Shown here piece by piece: positions 36,375-44,829 of a stretch of DNA of 64,000 nt; position 1 is the first letter of the stretch; each line of letters starts with the position of its first letter. This DNA comes from Pseudochelatococcus lubricantis (GTDB lineage Bacteria > Pseudomonadota > Alphaproteobacteria > Rhizobiales > Beijerinckiaceae). A program made the position numbers and the translations under genes. A model generated the notes under the pieces. It had not been told where the DNA came from, ran no database searches, and saw only the letters and a program-made list of their open reading frames with translations. The stretch spans positions 124,001-188,000 of the forward strand of contig NZ_JAASQI010000005.1 of the NCBI RefSeq assembly GCF_011762225.1, given 5' to 3'.

Positions 36375-36394
36375 GTGATATAACATATCGTTTC
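36375..36394 (+). promoter_or_regulatory. Zur-type candidate operator before the zinc binding protein gene
   Basis: A clean dyad GATAT-AAC-ATATC (36377-36389) inside a 20-base site that matches the one before the zinc ABC operon (23148-23167) at 15 positions, including an identical CGTTT flank. It lies 128 bases before the ATG at 36522. Confidence 0.6.
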
Positions 36395-36449
36395 TCACGC
36401 CGCCGCATGGCGATTTTCACGTTTCATGCGGTTGCCCCAAAGGTTCTCC

Positions 36450-36507
36450 GAAAATCCCGGGGCTCTCCGAGAGTTCCTTGGGTTCTCTAAGGGTTCCCGG
36501 GATTTTC
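36450..36507 (+). repeat. Folded leader before the zinc binding protein gene: 12-bp stem enclosing two hairpins
   Basis: GAAAATCCCGGG (36450-36461) pairs perfectly with CCCGGGATTTTC (36496-36507). Between them CTCT/AGAG (36463-36466, 36470-36473) and CCTT/AAGG (36476-36479, 36489-36492) can form two inner hairpins, giving a three-way junction. The outer stem ends one base before the ribosome site AAGAGG (36509-36514). Confidence 0.6.
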
Positions 36508-36521
36508 CAAGAGGTTGTCAC

Positions 36522-37484
36522 ATGCTGAACAGGCGTCTCCTGCTCGCGCTTACGGCGGGGCTTTCTCTGGCGGCCGTCGCCGCTTCCATCCCCGCCCATG
36601 CGGCCGGGGAGCGGGTGAAAGCGGTCGCGAGTTTTTCCATCCTCGGCGATCTCGTCCGGGAAGTCGGCGGTGACCGGGTCGAGGTCGCCACGCTTGTCGG
36701 CGCCAACGGCGACGCGCACGTCTACGAGCCCACGCCTGCGGACGCCCGCAAGCTGGGCGAGGCGCAACTTCTGTTCGAGAACGGCCTGGCCTTTGAGAGC
36801 TGGCTGCCGCGCCTCCTCAGGGCTTCGGGTTTCGCGGGCATCCGCGTCGTGGTTTCGGAAGGCATCACGCCGCGTGCCTTCCGGGGTGAGGACGATGGCC
36901 ACGATCATGCGGACGGCCACGGCGGCGGACATGCGGATCATCGCCACGGTGTGGAGGATCCCCATGCGTGGCAGAATGTCGCCAACGCCGTCATTTATGT
37001 GAAGAACATCGCCGCGGCGCTGGAGAAGGCCGATCCCGACCATGCCGCCGCCTACCGCGAGCGCGCCACAGCCTATGCGGCGCGGCTCGCGGCGCTCGAC
37101 GCGAAGCTGAAGGCGCGGTTCGGCGCCATCCCCGAGGCGCGCCGCAAGGTTGTGACCACGCACGACGCCTTCGGCTACTTCGGAAGCGCTTACGGCATCG
37201 CGTTTCTGGGCCCCAGGGGCGTCAGCACGGAAAGCGAGGCCTCCGCGAGCGACGTGGCGCGGATCATCGACCAGATCAGGGAAGACGGCATCACTGCCGT
37301 GTTTCTGGAGAACATCACCAGCCCGAAGCTGACGGAGCAGATCGCCTCCGCCACCGGCGTGAAGGTTGGCGGCCGGCTGTATTCTGATGCCCTCGCCGCC
37401 CCCGGCGAGCCGGCCTCGACCTACATCGGCCTTGTCGAATCGAACGCTGCCCGGCTCATCGAGGCGCTGGGCGGAACGCCCTGA
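36522..37484 (+). CDS. znuA: Periplasmic zinc-binding protein of an ABC importer (ZnuA/AztC-like)
   Basis: A 320-residue cluster A-I metal-binding protein. It has a signal peptide (MLNRRLLLALTAG, cleavage near HAAG), first ligand His66 in GDAHVYEPTP, a His/Asp-rich flexible loop at about 127-142 (GHDHADGHGGGHADHRHG), His148 in DPHAWQN, a third His in TTHDAFGYF and a late SDALA. The loop is typical of zinc rather than manganese carriers. The ATG at 36522 has AGAGG eight bases upstream. It stands alone, 12 kb from the only zinc ATPase and permease genes seen, which themselves lack a binding protein. Confidence 0.87.
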   Translation: MLNRRLLLALTAGLSLAAVAASIPAHAAGERVKAVASFSILGDLVREVGGDRVEVATLVGANGDAHVYEPTPADARKLGEAQLLFENGLAFESWLPRLLRASGFAGIRVVVSEGITPRAFRGEDDGHDHADGHGGGHADHRHGVEDPHAWQNVANAVIYVKNIAAALEKADPDHAAAYRERATAYAARLAALDAKLKARFGAIPEARRKVVTTHDAFGYFGSAYGIAFLGPRGVSTESEASASDVARIIDQIREDGITAVFLENITSPKLTEQIASATGVKVGGRLYSDALAAPGEPASTYIGLVESNAARLIEALGGTP

Positions 37485-37643
37485 CGCCCCTCTCCCCAGC
37501 ACGCCGCACGCGACATCTCCGCCCGGGAATATGGTTGCATCCGGATTGATGCGGACGCTTCCGTGTTGCATACATGGTGATCGAAAGTCGAACGGGAGGC
37601 ATCCATATCATCGACAACAACGGATCATCGGGGGAAAGCGGGC

Positions 37644-38318
37644 ATGGCGACTGACGGCGGGACAGACGGCGCGACGGCCCTGCCGCAGCTCGCCGAACCG
37701 GCGCCGGGCGCGCCGCGGCGCGCGCCGGGCGGCTCGGCGGGAGACCGCTATCACGATATCATCCAGGCCGCAGCCGTCCTCTTCGCCGAACGCGGATATC
37801 TGGCGACCTCGATGCGCGACATCGCGGAGCGCGTCGGCCTGCTCGGCGGCTCTCTCTATCATCATATCCGCTCGAAGGAGGAATTGTTCGTCGCGGTGCA
37901 CGACTATGCGCTGCAATACGCCTCCGAGCAGATCGAGGCCGCCGTCGCCAGGGAGACGACGCCGTGGGAGCGGCTGAAAGCCGCATGCGTGCGCCATCTG
38001 GAACTGCAACTCAACCCCGAGGTCAACGCGGTTCCCTTCCTGTCTGACTTCCGCAACATCCCCGCCGAGCTGCATGACAAGCTTATCGCCCGGCGCGACA
38101 TCTTCGAGCGCACCTATGCCGATCTGGTCGACGCGCTGCCCCTGCCCCCTCACATCGATCGCGGCGTTTATCGCTTGTTGCTGATCAGCCTGATCAATTC
38201 CGTCAGGTCGTGGTACCGGCCCGGGCGCATGACGATCGCGGAAATCGGCCTTCAGATACTCTACGTTTTCCGCCACGAGGCGGACGCCGGCGGCGGTCTC
38301 CACGGGCGCGACGCATGA
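37644..38318 (+). CDS. TetR family transcriptional regulator
   Basis: A 224-residue repressor-type protein. A Pro/Ala-rich tail of about 33 residues precedes the HTH (about 36-83: YHDIIQAAAVLFAERGYLAT, then IAERVGLLGGSLYHHIRSKE). The C-terminal ligand domain is helical. It lies 207 bases upstream of the ETF-ubiquinone oxidoreductase gene on the same strand. The gap holds a good operator-like site, so control of acyl-CoA oxidation genes is likely. Confidence 0.86.
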   Translation: MATDGGTDGATALPQLAEPAPGAPRRAPGGSAGDRYHDIIQAAAVLFAERGYLATSMRDIAERVGLLGGSLYHHIRSKEELFVAVHDYALQYASEQIEAAVARETTPWERLKAACVRHLELQLNPEVNAVPFLSDFRNIPAELHDKLIARRDIFERTYADLVDALPLPPHIDRGVYRLLLISLINSVRSWYRPGRMTIAEIGLQILYVFRHEADAGGGLHGRDA

Positions 38319-38434
38319 CGGGCCGGAGCCGCCGCAGGGCTGTTTGAAGTTCGGCATTGATTCAAGATTGGAATTCATTCAATTTCCTCGCGGCGAGCGT
38401 CCTGAGGGCTTGACCGTACGGAGAGCTTCTGGTT

Positions 38435-38462
38435 TGACCGGTCAGCCAAACATTTGTTTGGC
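38435..38462. promoter_or_regulatory. Candidate TetR-type operators upstream of ETF-ubiquinone oxidoreductase
   Basis: A perfect 10-bp palindrome TGACCGGTCA (38435-38444) is followed directly by the dyad GCCAAAC-ATTT-GTTTGGC (38445-38462). The pair lies 64 bases before the ATG at 38526. Confidence 0.55.
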
Positions 38463-38525
38463 GGCGTGTCGTCCGGGACGGACGTCGGTCTGCCCGGTGA
38501 TGCGTTGGGCTGGGAGAGAAACTAC

Positions 38526-40226
38526 ATGACGGAAATGGACCAGAATCTCGAGGCCCAAAGCCGCGAGTCCATGGAATATGATGTGGTGATCGTGGGTGCG
38601 GGGCCGGCCGGGCTGGCCGCCGCCATTCACATCAAACAACTGGCGGCTGAAAGCGGCGCCGATATTTCCGTCGTAGTGGTCGAGAAGGGTTCCGAGGTCG
38701 GGGCGCATATCCTGTCCGGCGCGGTGGTCGATCCGATCGGCCTCGACGCCCTGCTGCCGGACTGGCGGGAGGCCGAGGACACGCCGCTGACCACACAGGT
38801 GACCGACGACCATTTCTATCTGCTCGGCCCCTCCGGCGGCATTCGCCTGCCGAACTTCCTGATGCCGCCGCTGATGTCCAACCACGGCAATTTCATCGGC
38901 TCGCTCGGCAACGTCGCGCGCTTCCTCGCGGCACGGGCGGAGGAGCTTGGCGTCGAAATCTATCCGGGCTTCGCCGCGACTGAGATACTCTACGGCGAGA
39001 ACGGCGCCGTCGAGGGCATCGCCACCGGCGACATGGGCATCGACCGGCACGGCCATCCGCGCGCCGACTTCACACGCGGCATGGAACTGCGTGGCAAGTA
39101 CACACTGTTCGCGGAAGGCGCGCGCGGCAGCCTGACGAAGCAGATCATACCGCGTTTCGGCCTGGACAAAGGCCGCTCGCCGCAGAAATTCGGCATCGGC
39201 CTCAAGGAGCTGTGGCAGGTCGATCCGTCGCGCTTCAAGCCTGGCCTCGTCCAGCACAGCTTCGGCTGGCCGCTCGACAGCGGCACGGGCGGCGGCTCGT
39301 TCCTGTATCATTTCGAGGATAACCTGGTCGCCGTCGGCTTCGTCGTGCACCTCGATTACAAAAATCCCACGCTGTCACCATTCGACGAGTTCCAGCGCTT
39401 CAAGACCCACCCGCTGATCCGCGATACGTTCGAGGGCGCCAAGCGGCTGTCCTATGGCGCGCGCGCCATCACGGAAGGCGGCTGGCAGGCAGTGCCGGCG
39501 CTCGCCTTTCCCGGCGGCGCGCTCCTCGGCTGCGCGGCCGGTTTCGTCAACGTGCCGCGCATCAAGGGCAGCCACAACGCCGTCGCTTCCGGCATGCTGG
39601 CGGCGCGCTCCGTCGTGTCGGCGCTCGCGGCTGGCCGAGCCTATGACACGCTGCAGGACTATGAGGATGGCTGGCGCGCGTCGAGCATCGGGCGGGACCT
39701 GAAGCCGGTGCGCAACGTCAAGCCGCTGTGGTCGCGGTTCGGCACGTTCATCGGCGTGGCGCTTGGCGGCTTCGACATGTGGACGACGACGCTGACCGGC
39801 GGCCGCTCGCTGTTCGGCACGCTGCGCCACCGCAAGCGCGACTGCGATTCCCTGCTGACGATCGACCGCGTGAAGCCCCTCACCTACCCGAAGCCAGACG
39901 GCGTGCTGACCTTCGACAAGCTGTCGTCGGTGTTCCTGTCCAACACCTCCCATAGCGAGGACCAGCCGGCGCACCTGAAGCTGACGGACCCCGCCGTTCC
40001 GATCAAGCGGAACCTGCCGCTCTATGGCGAGCCGGCGCGCCTCTACTGCCCGGCCGGTGTCTACGAGGTCGTCTACGGCAACGAGGAGGCGCACACCGAT
40101 CCGCGCTTCGTCATCAACGCGCAGAACTGCGTGCACTGCAAGACGTGCGATATCAAGGATCCGTCCCAGAACATCACCTGGGTGCCGCCGGAAGGCGGCG
40201 GCGGTCCTAACTATCCGAATATGTAA
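38526..40226 (+). CDS. Electron transfer flavoprotein-ubiquinone oxidoreductase
   Basis: A 566-residue membrane-associated flavoprotein that passes electrons from ETF to ubiquinone. It has the FAD-binding motif VVIVGAGPAGLAAAIHI (about 20-36), the ETF-QO middle (VGFVVHLDYKNPTLSPFDEF), and a C-terminal 4Fe-4S ferredoxin-like part (CPAGVYEV, then CVHCKTCDIKDPSQNITWVP). Length matches the family. The ATG at 38526 lacks a strong ribosome site but gives the normal N-terminus. With the acyl-CoA dehydrogenase downstream it forms part of a fatty-acid or amino-acid catabolic electron path. ETF itself is not in the window. Confidence 0.95.
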   Translation: MTEMDQNLEAQSRESMEYDVVIVGAGPAGLAAAIHIKQLAAESGADISVVVVEKGSEVGAHILSGAVVDPIGLDALLPDWREAEDTPLTTQVTDDHFYLLGPSGGIRLPNFLMPPLMSNHGNFIGSLGNVARFLAARAEELGVEIYPGFAATEILYGENGAVEGIATGDMGIDRHGHPRADFTRGMELRGKYTLFAEGARGSLTKQIIPRFGLDKGRSPQKFGIGLKELWQVDPSRFKPGLVQHSFGWPLDSGTGGGSFLYHFEDNLVAVGFVVHLDYKNPTLSPFDEFQRFKTHPLIRDTFEGAKRLSYGARAITEGGWQAVPALAFPGGALLGCAAGFVNVPRIKGSHNAVASGMLAARSVVSALAAGRAYDTLQDYEDGWRASSIGRDLKPVRNVKPLWSRFGTFIGVALGGFDMWTTTLTGGRSLFGTLRHRKRDCDSLLTIDRVKPLTYPKPDGVLTFDKLSSVFLSNTSHSEDQPAHLKLTDPAVPIKRNLPLYGEPARLYCPAGVYEVVYGNEEAHTDPRFVINAQNCVHCKTCDIKDPSQNITWVPPEGGGGPNYPNM

Positions 40227-40233
40227 CGGCACG

Positions 40234-40263
40234 TATTCGGTGCAGCTCAGGCTGCACCGAATA
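40234..40263 (+). terminator. Stem-loop terminator after ETF-ubiquinone oxidoreductase
   Basis: A 13-bp perfect stem (40234-40246 with 40251-40263) with loop TCAG starts seven bases after the stop codon. Only a short T-rich stretch (TTTACAATT) follows, so termination may be partial. Confidence 0.6.
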
Positions 40264-40264
40264 T

Positions 40265-40276
40265 TTACAATTGTAA
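40265..40276. promoter_or_regulatory. 12-bp palindrome TTACAATTGTAA before the acyl-CoA dehydrogenase gene
   Basis: Perfect palindrome at 40265-40276, directly after the stem-loop, in the AT-rich part of the 207-base gap (about 40260-40310). It may be a regulator site in the acyl-CoA dehydrogenase promoter, or part of the terminator tail. Confidence 0.4.
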
Positions 40277-40433
40277 CTAGTTTTACTAAAAAGTATGACA
40301 TAAACTTGCCGCCAGGGCAGGAAGCTTGTACTTTTCAGATGCATCCCCCTGTAACGATTGATATGACGCATGTCATGTCTGCTCCCCGCCGGTTATGGAG
40401 AGGGAGTCTTTCGCAGCACCCGGAGCGCCCGTC

Positions 40434-42197
40434 ATGTCCGAATATACGCCCCCCATCGACGACATTTCCTTTCTCCTGTCCGAGGTCTTCGATATCGACT
40501 CTCTCGGGGCGTCGCTGCCCGGGTATGCCGAGGTCAACGCCGAGTTCGCCGTCAGCGTTCTGGAGGAAGCCGGCCGCTTCTTTGCGGAGACTATCCAGCC
40601 GCTGAACCTGCCCGGCGACGAGGAAGGCAGCCGGCTCGTCAACGGCGCGGTGCAGACGCCGAAGGGCTTCGCGGAAGCCTACCGGGCCTTCGCTGAGGCC
40701 GGCTGGTCGGGCCTTTCGGGCGACCCCGCCTACGGCGGCCAGGGCCTGCCGCGCGTGCTGCAGATTCTCTCCGACGAAATGCTGTCGGCCTCGAACCTGT
40801 CGTTCGGCCTGTTCCCCGGCCTGACGCGCGGCGCGACGGAGGCGATCGGCCACCACGCGAGCGATGAACTCAAGGCCACGTATCTGCCCAAGATGATCAG
40901 CGGCGAGTGGACCGGCGCCATGGCGCTGACGGAAGCCGGCGCGGGCACGGACCTCGGCCTGCTCAAGACGCAGGCCGAGCCGCAGGCGGACGGCTCCTAC
41001 AAGATCACCGGCAGCAAGATCTTCATCTCGTCCGGCGACCACGACTTCGGCGGCAACATCATCCATCTGGTGCTGGCGCGCCTTCCCGATGCGCCCAAGG
41101 GCGTGAAGGGCATCAGCCTGTTCCTGGCGCCGAAGTTCCTGCTCAACGCCGACGGCTCGCTCGGCGAACGCAACAGCTTCTCGGTCGGCTCGCTTGAGAA
41201 GAAGATGGGCATTCACGCCCAGCCCACCTGCGTCATGAACTACGACGGCGCGACCGGCTGGCTGGTGGGGCAGCCGAACAAGGGCCTCTCGGCCATGTTC
41301 ACGATGATGAACGCGGAGCGCCTGTTCGTCGGCATCCAGGGCCTCGGCATCGCCGACGCCGCCTACCAGAAGGCCGCGCGCTACGCGAAGGAGCGCCTGC
41401 AGGGCCGCTCCGTCGACGGCAAGGCGCCGCTCGTGCCGATCATCGAGCATGCGGACGTGCGCAAGATGCTGCTCACCGTCCGCTCGTTCGTGGAAGCGGC
41501 GCGCGGCCTGGCCGTGTGGACGGCGCTGGAGATGGACAAGGCGCAGCAGCTCGACGATGCGGCGGCGCGGGCGGTTGCGGACGGCAACGTGGCGCTGATG
41601 ACGCCGGTCGTCAAGGCGGCCTTCACGGACCTCGGCTTCGAGGGCGCGGTGCTGGCGCAGCAGGTGTTCGGCGGCCACGGCTACATCCGCGAATGGGGTC
41701 TCGAACAGTTCGTGCGCGACGCGCGCATCGCCCAGATCTACGAAGGCACCAACGGCGTGCAGGCGCAGGATCTCGTGGGCCGCAAGCTCAGCATCGATGA
41801 TGGCGCGCTGCCGAAGCACTTCTTCGGGCTGGTCGAGGCCGATCTGGCCGCCGCGCCGGCGGATGTCGCGGATATCGTGAAGCCGGTGCGCGAGGCTTTC
41901 GAGGTTCTGAAGCAGGCCACGGAGCGGCTCGCGGCGCGTGCGGCACAGAACCCCGAGGAACCGGGCGCTGCGGCGACGGACTACCTGCGCCTCTTTGCCC
42001 TCGTCTCGCTCGGCTGGATCTGGGTGCGCATCGCCACCGCGGCCGCCGCCAAGGCGGACGGGTCGGCGCTGCACAGGCACAAGCTGGCCGTTGGCCGCTT
42101 CTTCGTCGCGCGGGTCCTGCCGCAGGTCTACGGGCTCGACCGCGCGCTGGAGGCGGGCGCCGCGCCGATCACCGCGCTGGAGACGGAAGCGTTCTGA
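40434..42197 (+). CDS. Acyl-CoA dehydrogenase (long, two-domain C-terminus type)
   Basis: A 587-residue FAD enzyme. It has the normal acyl-CoA dehydrogenase core (GDPAYGGQGLP, ALTEAGAGTDLGLLKTQAEP, KIFISSGDHD, and late QVFGGHGYIREWGLEQFVRD with ARIAQIYEGTNGVQAQDL, the region of the catalytic Glu). About 120 extra helical residues follow, as in the DmdC/FadE5-like class with a PF12806-type tail. The ATG at 40434 follows CGGAG. It should donate electrons through ETF to the oxidoreductase encoded upstream. The substrate chain length is unknown. Confidence 0.92.
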   Translation: MSEYTPPIDDISFLLSEVFDIDSLGASLPGYAEVNAEFAVSVLEEAGRFFAETIQPLNLPGDEEGSRLVNGAVQTPKGFAEAYRAFAEAGWSGLSGDPAYGGQGLPRVLQILSDEMLSASNLSFGLFPGLTRGATEAIGHHASDELKATYLPKMISGEWTGAMALTEAGAGTDLGLLKTQAEPQADGSYKITGSKIFISSGDHDFGGNIIHLVLARLPDAPKGVKGISLFLAPKFLLNADGSLGERNSFSVGSLEKKMGIHAQPTCVMNYDGATGWLVGQPNKGLSAMFTMMNAERLFVGIQGLGIADAAYQKAARYAKERLQGRSVDGKAPLVPIIEHADVRKMLLTVRSFVEAARGLAVWTALEMDKAQQLDDAAARAVADGNVALMTPVVKAAFTDLGFEGAVLAQQVFGGHGYIREWGLEQFVRDARIAQIYEGTNGVQAQDLVGRKLSIDDGALPKHFFGLVEADLAAAPADVADIVKPVREAFEVLKQATERLAARAAQNPEEPGAAATDYLRLFALVSLGWIWVRIATAAAAKADGSALHRHKLAVGRFFVARVLPQVYGLDRALEAGAAPITALETEAF

Positions 42198-42208
42198 CGT
42201 TCGCGGAA

Positions 42209-42229
42209 GCGGCCGGACAATCCGGCCGC
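42209..42229 (+). terminator. Stem-loop after acyl-CoA dehydrogenase
   Basis: GCGGCCGGA (42209-42217), loop CAA, TCCGGCCGC (42221-42229), twelve bases after the stop. The stem is strong but no T-run follows. Confidence 0.5.
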
Positions 42230-42359
42230 GTTCCTGCATGCCGGGAGAGACGTTCGCGGCCGCCCGGGCCGCGGTGGTTGTGTCGCCGTTTCAATCGTGC
42301 TGCTATCCGCAATCGTCATTCACGATTCACGGTCGCGCTTCGCACGGGGACGCCGCTGC

Positions 42360-43154
42360 ATGTTCTTTTTCGCCTCGAAGATCGTCTGGTTCTTCACGAG
42401 CCCGACGAACCTGCTGCTGATGGTGCTGATCGCGGCGAGCCTGCTGCTCTTCACCCGTTTCTACCGGGTGGCGCGGGTGGTCGTGCTCGGCGTCGGAATC
42501 GTGCTGTTCGCAGTTGGCGTGACGCCTTTTTCCCGCTTTCTCGTGCAGACGCTGGAGAACGTCTATCCGGATATCTCGCGTAACCCCGGCCATGTCGACG
42601 GCGTCATCGTTCTCGGCGGGTCGACGAGTTTCGCGCGGGGGCAGTTGCGTGTCGGCGAAGCGGGCTCCCGCCTCGTCGCGGCGCTGGAACTGGCGCGCGC
42701 ATATCCGCAGGCGCGCATCATCTTCTCCGGCGGCAGCGCGCGCGTGCTGATCGCGGAAGAGCGGACGGAGGCCGAGGGCGCGCGTATCTTCTTCGATCTC
42801 GCCGGCCTTCCGCCGGGTCGGGTCATCTACGAGGATCAAGCGCGCAATACGTTCGAGAACGCCGTTTTCGCGAGGAGGATCGCCGATCCCAGGCCGGGCG
42901 AGCGGTGGCTGCTCGTCACCTCCGCGTTCCACATGCCCCGTTCCGTCGCAACCTTTCGCCGTGCAGGGTTCGATGTGGTGCCCTACCCGGTCGATTTCCG
43001 CTCGGATGGCCGTTTCAGCGATGACTTTCGTCCGTTCGCCACGGCGCCCGACGGGCTGGGACTGGCCGACATGGTCGTCAAGGAATGGATCGGGATGCTG
43101 GTCTACTGGCTGCGGAGCGTTGCCGATTCCGCACCGCAAGGGCAAGGCGGGTAG
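42360..43154 (+). CDS. YdcF/DUF218-type membrane protein
   Basis: A 264-residue protein with two or three N-terminal membrane segments (about 10-65) followed by a DUF218 domain: DGVIVLGGSTSFARGQ, ARIIFSGGSA, RVIYEDQARNTFENAVFARR and LLVTSAFHMPRSVATFRRAG. ElyC and SanA-type proteins of this family affect envelope integrity, but their biochemical role is unclear. It converges on a hypothetical gene. Confidence 0.85.
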   Translation: MFFFASKIVWFFTSPTNLLLMVLIAASLLLFTRFYRVARVVVLGVGIVLFAVGVTPFSRFLVQTLENVYPDISRNPGHVDGVIVLGGSTSFARGQLRVGEAGSRLVAALELARAYPQARIIFSGGSARVLIAEERTEAEGARIFFDLAGLPPGRVIYEDQARNTFENAVFARRIADPRPGERWLLVTSAFHMPRSVATFRRAGFDVVPYPVDFRSDGRFSDDFRPFATAPDGLGLADMVVKEWIGMLVYWLRSVADSAPQGQGG

Positions 43155-43166
43155 CCGGGTAGTTGT

Positions 43167-43619
43167 TCATGCGGCGTGGGCGCGGCGGCGGGCGGGCAAT
43201 TCCAGCACGACCTCGTCCGTGTCCAGCAGACGCTGGCTCGTCAGGATGAAATTGAGCAGGATGCCGTCGACTTCCTGCGCTTCCCGCACGATCTCGTGTG
43301 CGGCACGCAGCGCGGTGCGCGTGGGGCCGCCGGCCGCGCCCAGCGAGGAAACGAGCCAGTGTGCGTCATCCCCCCGCACGATGCCGGTGGGGCGTTCCGC
43401 CCAGACGACGTAATCGACAAGCAGCGCGATCAGCGCATCGCCCCAGGCATTGCAGGGCTTCGGCACCAGCCGGTCGAGCGCAATCAGTGCATTGGCTTCT
43501 TCACGGTTAGCGATTCCATCCGGAAGTATATGCCGCAGCAGTGTACGCACATCCCATTCCGTAATGGCGCGATCGTCATACGCCTTGTCGATGAATTCAC
43601 GAAGCTTATTGTTAATCAT
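43167..43619 (-). CDS. Conserved-looking hypothetical protein
   Basis: A 150-residue acidic, mostly helical protein (FIDKAYDDRAITEWDVRTLL, REEANALIALDRLVP, WGDALIALLVDYVVWAERPT, EIVREAQEVDGILLNFILTS). There is no signal peptide or membrane segment, and the family was not recognised. Coding is supported by alphaproteobacterial codon bias and an ATG with a purine-rich upstream (GAAAGATG). Confidence 0.65.
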   Translation of the reverse strand: MINNKLREFIDKAYDDRAITEWDVRTLLRHILPDGIANREEANALIALDRLVPKPCNAWGDALIALLVDYVVWAERPTGIVRGDDAHWLVSSLGAAGGPTRTALRAAHEIVREAQEVDGILLNFILTSQRLLDTDEVVLELPARRRAHAA

Positions 43620-43864
43620 CTTTCAACGCCTCCCCATCCTGCTCGCAGGACAGCGATCAATCTTTGATGCGTTGAGTATTGCGCCCCGGCACCCACAATC
43701 CGGTTAACGGCAAAATCTGAATCCGTGTTCAGGTTAAGCGTTGCTAACCCGGCGTGGTTGACGAATCCTGACGATGCCGCCAAAACCCCGGCGGGCCTTG
43801 GGATTCGCGAATACCTGCCCGCAGCGTCGTTTCGCGTGTTTTTACGTCCGGTTGACCATCTTCC

Positions 43865-44785
43865 ATGCCGAACAAACGCCTGATCTGCTTCACGCCTGAC
43901 CGGAATTTCCTCCCTGCGGCCGTATTTGCGGCCCAAAGGTTACTGAGCCACGGACTCGCCGGAGACATCGACATCGCCGTCGTCTGTACGTCGCAGGACG
44001 TCGACGGGGACGGCGCCGGCCACGCCGGCGGGCGGTTGCAGATCATCACCAACTCCTTCCAGGGAACGGGAGAAAACGCGCTCGCGGGTCTCCCCCTCGG
44101 CCGCCACCTCACGGACGCGGCCTACAGGCGCCTGTTGCTGCCCTTCGTTCTGCCCGCGCATTACGAGCGCATCCTTTATCTCGACAGCGACACGCTGGTC
44201 GTGCGGCCGGGGCTTGGCCGTGTGTTCGATCTCGATCTCGGCGGCTGTCCCTTCGCGGCGGCGCTCGACATGATCTTCCTGAAGGATTTCGAGGATGGTC
44301 CGCTGACCGCCGCCTTCCGCGCCTATCGGGCAGGGCTGGGCTTCGCACCGGACACGCCCTACTTCAACTCCGGCGTGCTGCTGATCGACCGCGCGCGCTG
44401 GCGGGAGGAGATGCTGACGGAGCGGGCGGTCGCCTTCGCGCGTGCGCATCCGGAACTCTGCCGGTTCCAGGACCAGAGCGCGCTGAACGCGGTGGCGCGC
44501 GGCCGCTGGGCGCCGCTGTCGCCGCGCTTCAACTTCATGGGCGATTTCCTGCTGCTCGATCTCATGCGCGACATCGCGCCGGTCGTGCTGCACTTCGTCA
44601 ACGACCCCAAGCCGTGGCAGCGCGAACGCTGGCGCGGCCCTGCATGGATGCAGGCGCTCTACAGGCCGGATGCGGACGACAGTGCCCTGCCCGCCGGCGT
44701 GCCGCTGACGCCGGCATTCCAGCGTTTCCGCGAGCGGCTTCTTGCCTTTCTCGGCGCCCAGCGCTTCATCGATGCCGCGCCCTGA
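43865..44785 (+). CDS. Glycosyltransferase family 8 protein
   Basis: A 306-residue GT-A type transferase of the LgtC/RfaI family. It has an N-terminal ICFTPDRNFLPAAVFAAQ, the sugar-nucleotide and metal motif ILYLDSDTLVV (DxD) near residue 105, PYFNSGVLLIDRARWRE, and a late LHFVNDPKPW in place of the usual HFxGxxKPW. Such enzymes add hexose or hexuronic residues to lipopolysaccharide or glycans. It is probably cytoplasmic. It sits beside, but opposite in strand to, an envelope-sugar operon. Confidence 0.86.
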   Translation: MPNKRLICFTPDRNFLPAAVFAAQRLLSHGLAGDIDIAVVCTSQDVDGDGAGHAGGRLQIITNSFQGTGENALAGLPLGRHLTDAAYRRLLLPFVLPAHYERILYLDSDTLVVRPGLGRVFDLDLGGCPFAAALDMIFLKDFEDGPLTAAFRAYRAGLGFAPDTPYFNSGVLLIDRARWREEMLTERAVAFARAHPELCRFQDQSALNAVARGRWAPLSPRFNFMGDFLLLDLMRDIAPVVLHFVNDPKPWQRERWRGPAWMQALYRPDADDSALPAGVPLTPAFQRFRERLLAFLGAQRFIDAAP

Positions 44786-44829
44786 TCAGACTGTCAGAAC
44801 GGTCATGCGCGGCGCCCGTGCGCTGCGCA

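Noticed and set aside
43700..43752. GGTTAAC and GGTTAAGCGTTGCTAACC as a possible CtrA site before the GT8 gene
   Set aside because: The half-sites are not spaced as TTAA-N7-TTAA, unlike the full box before ftsK.
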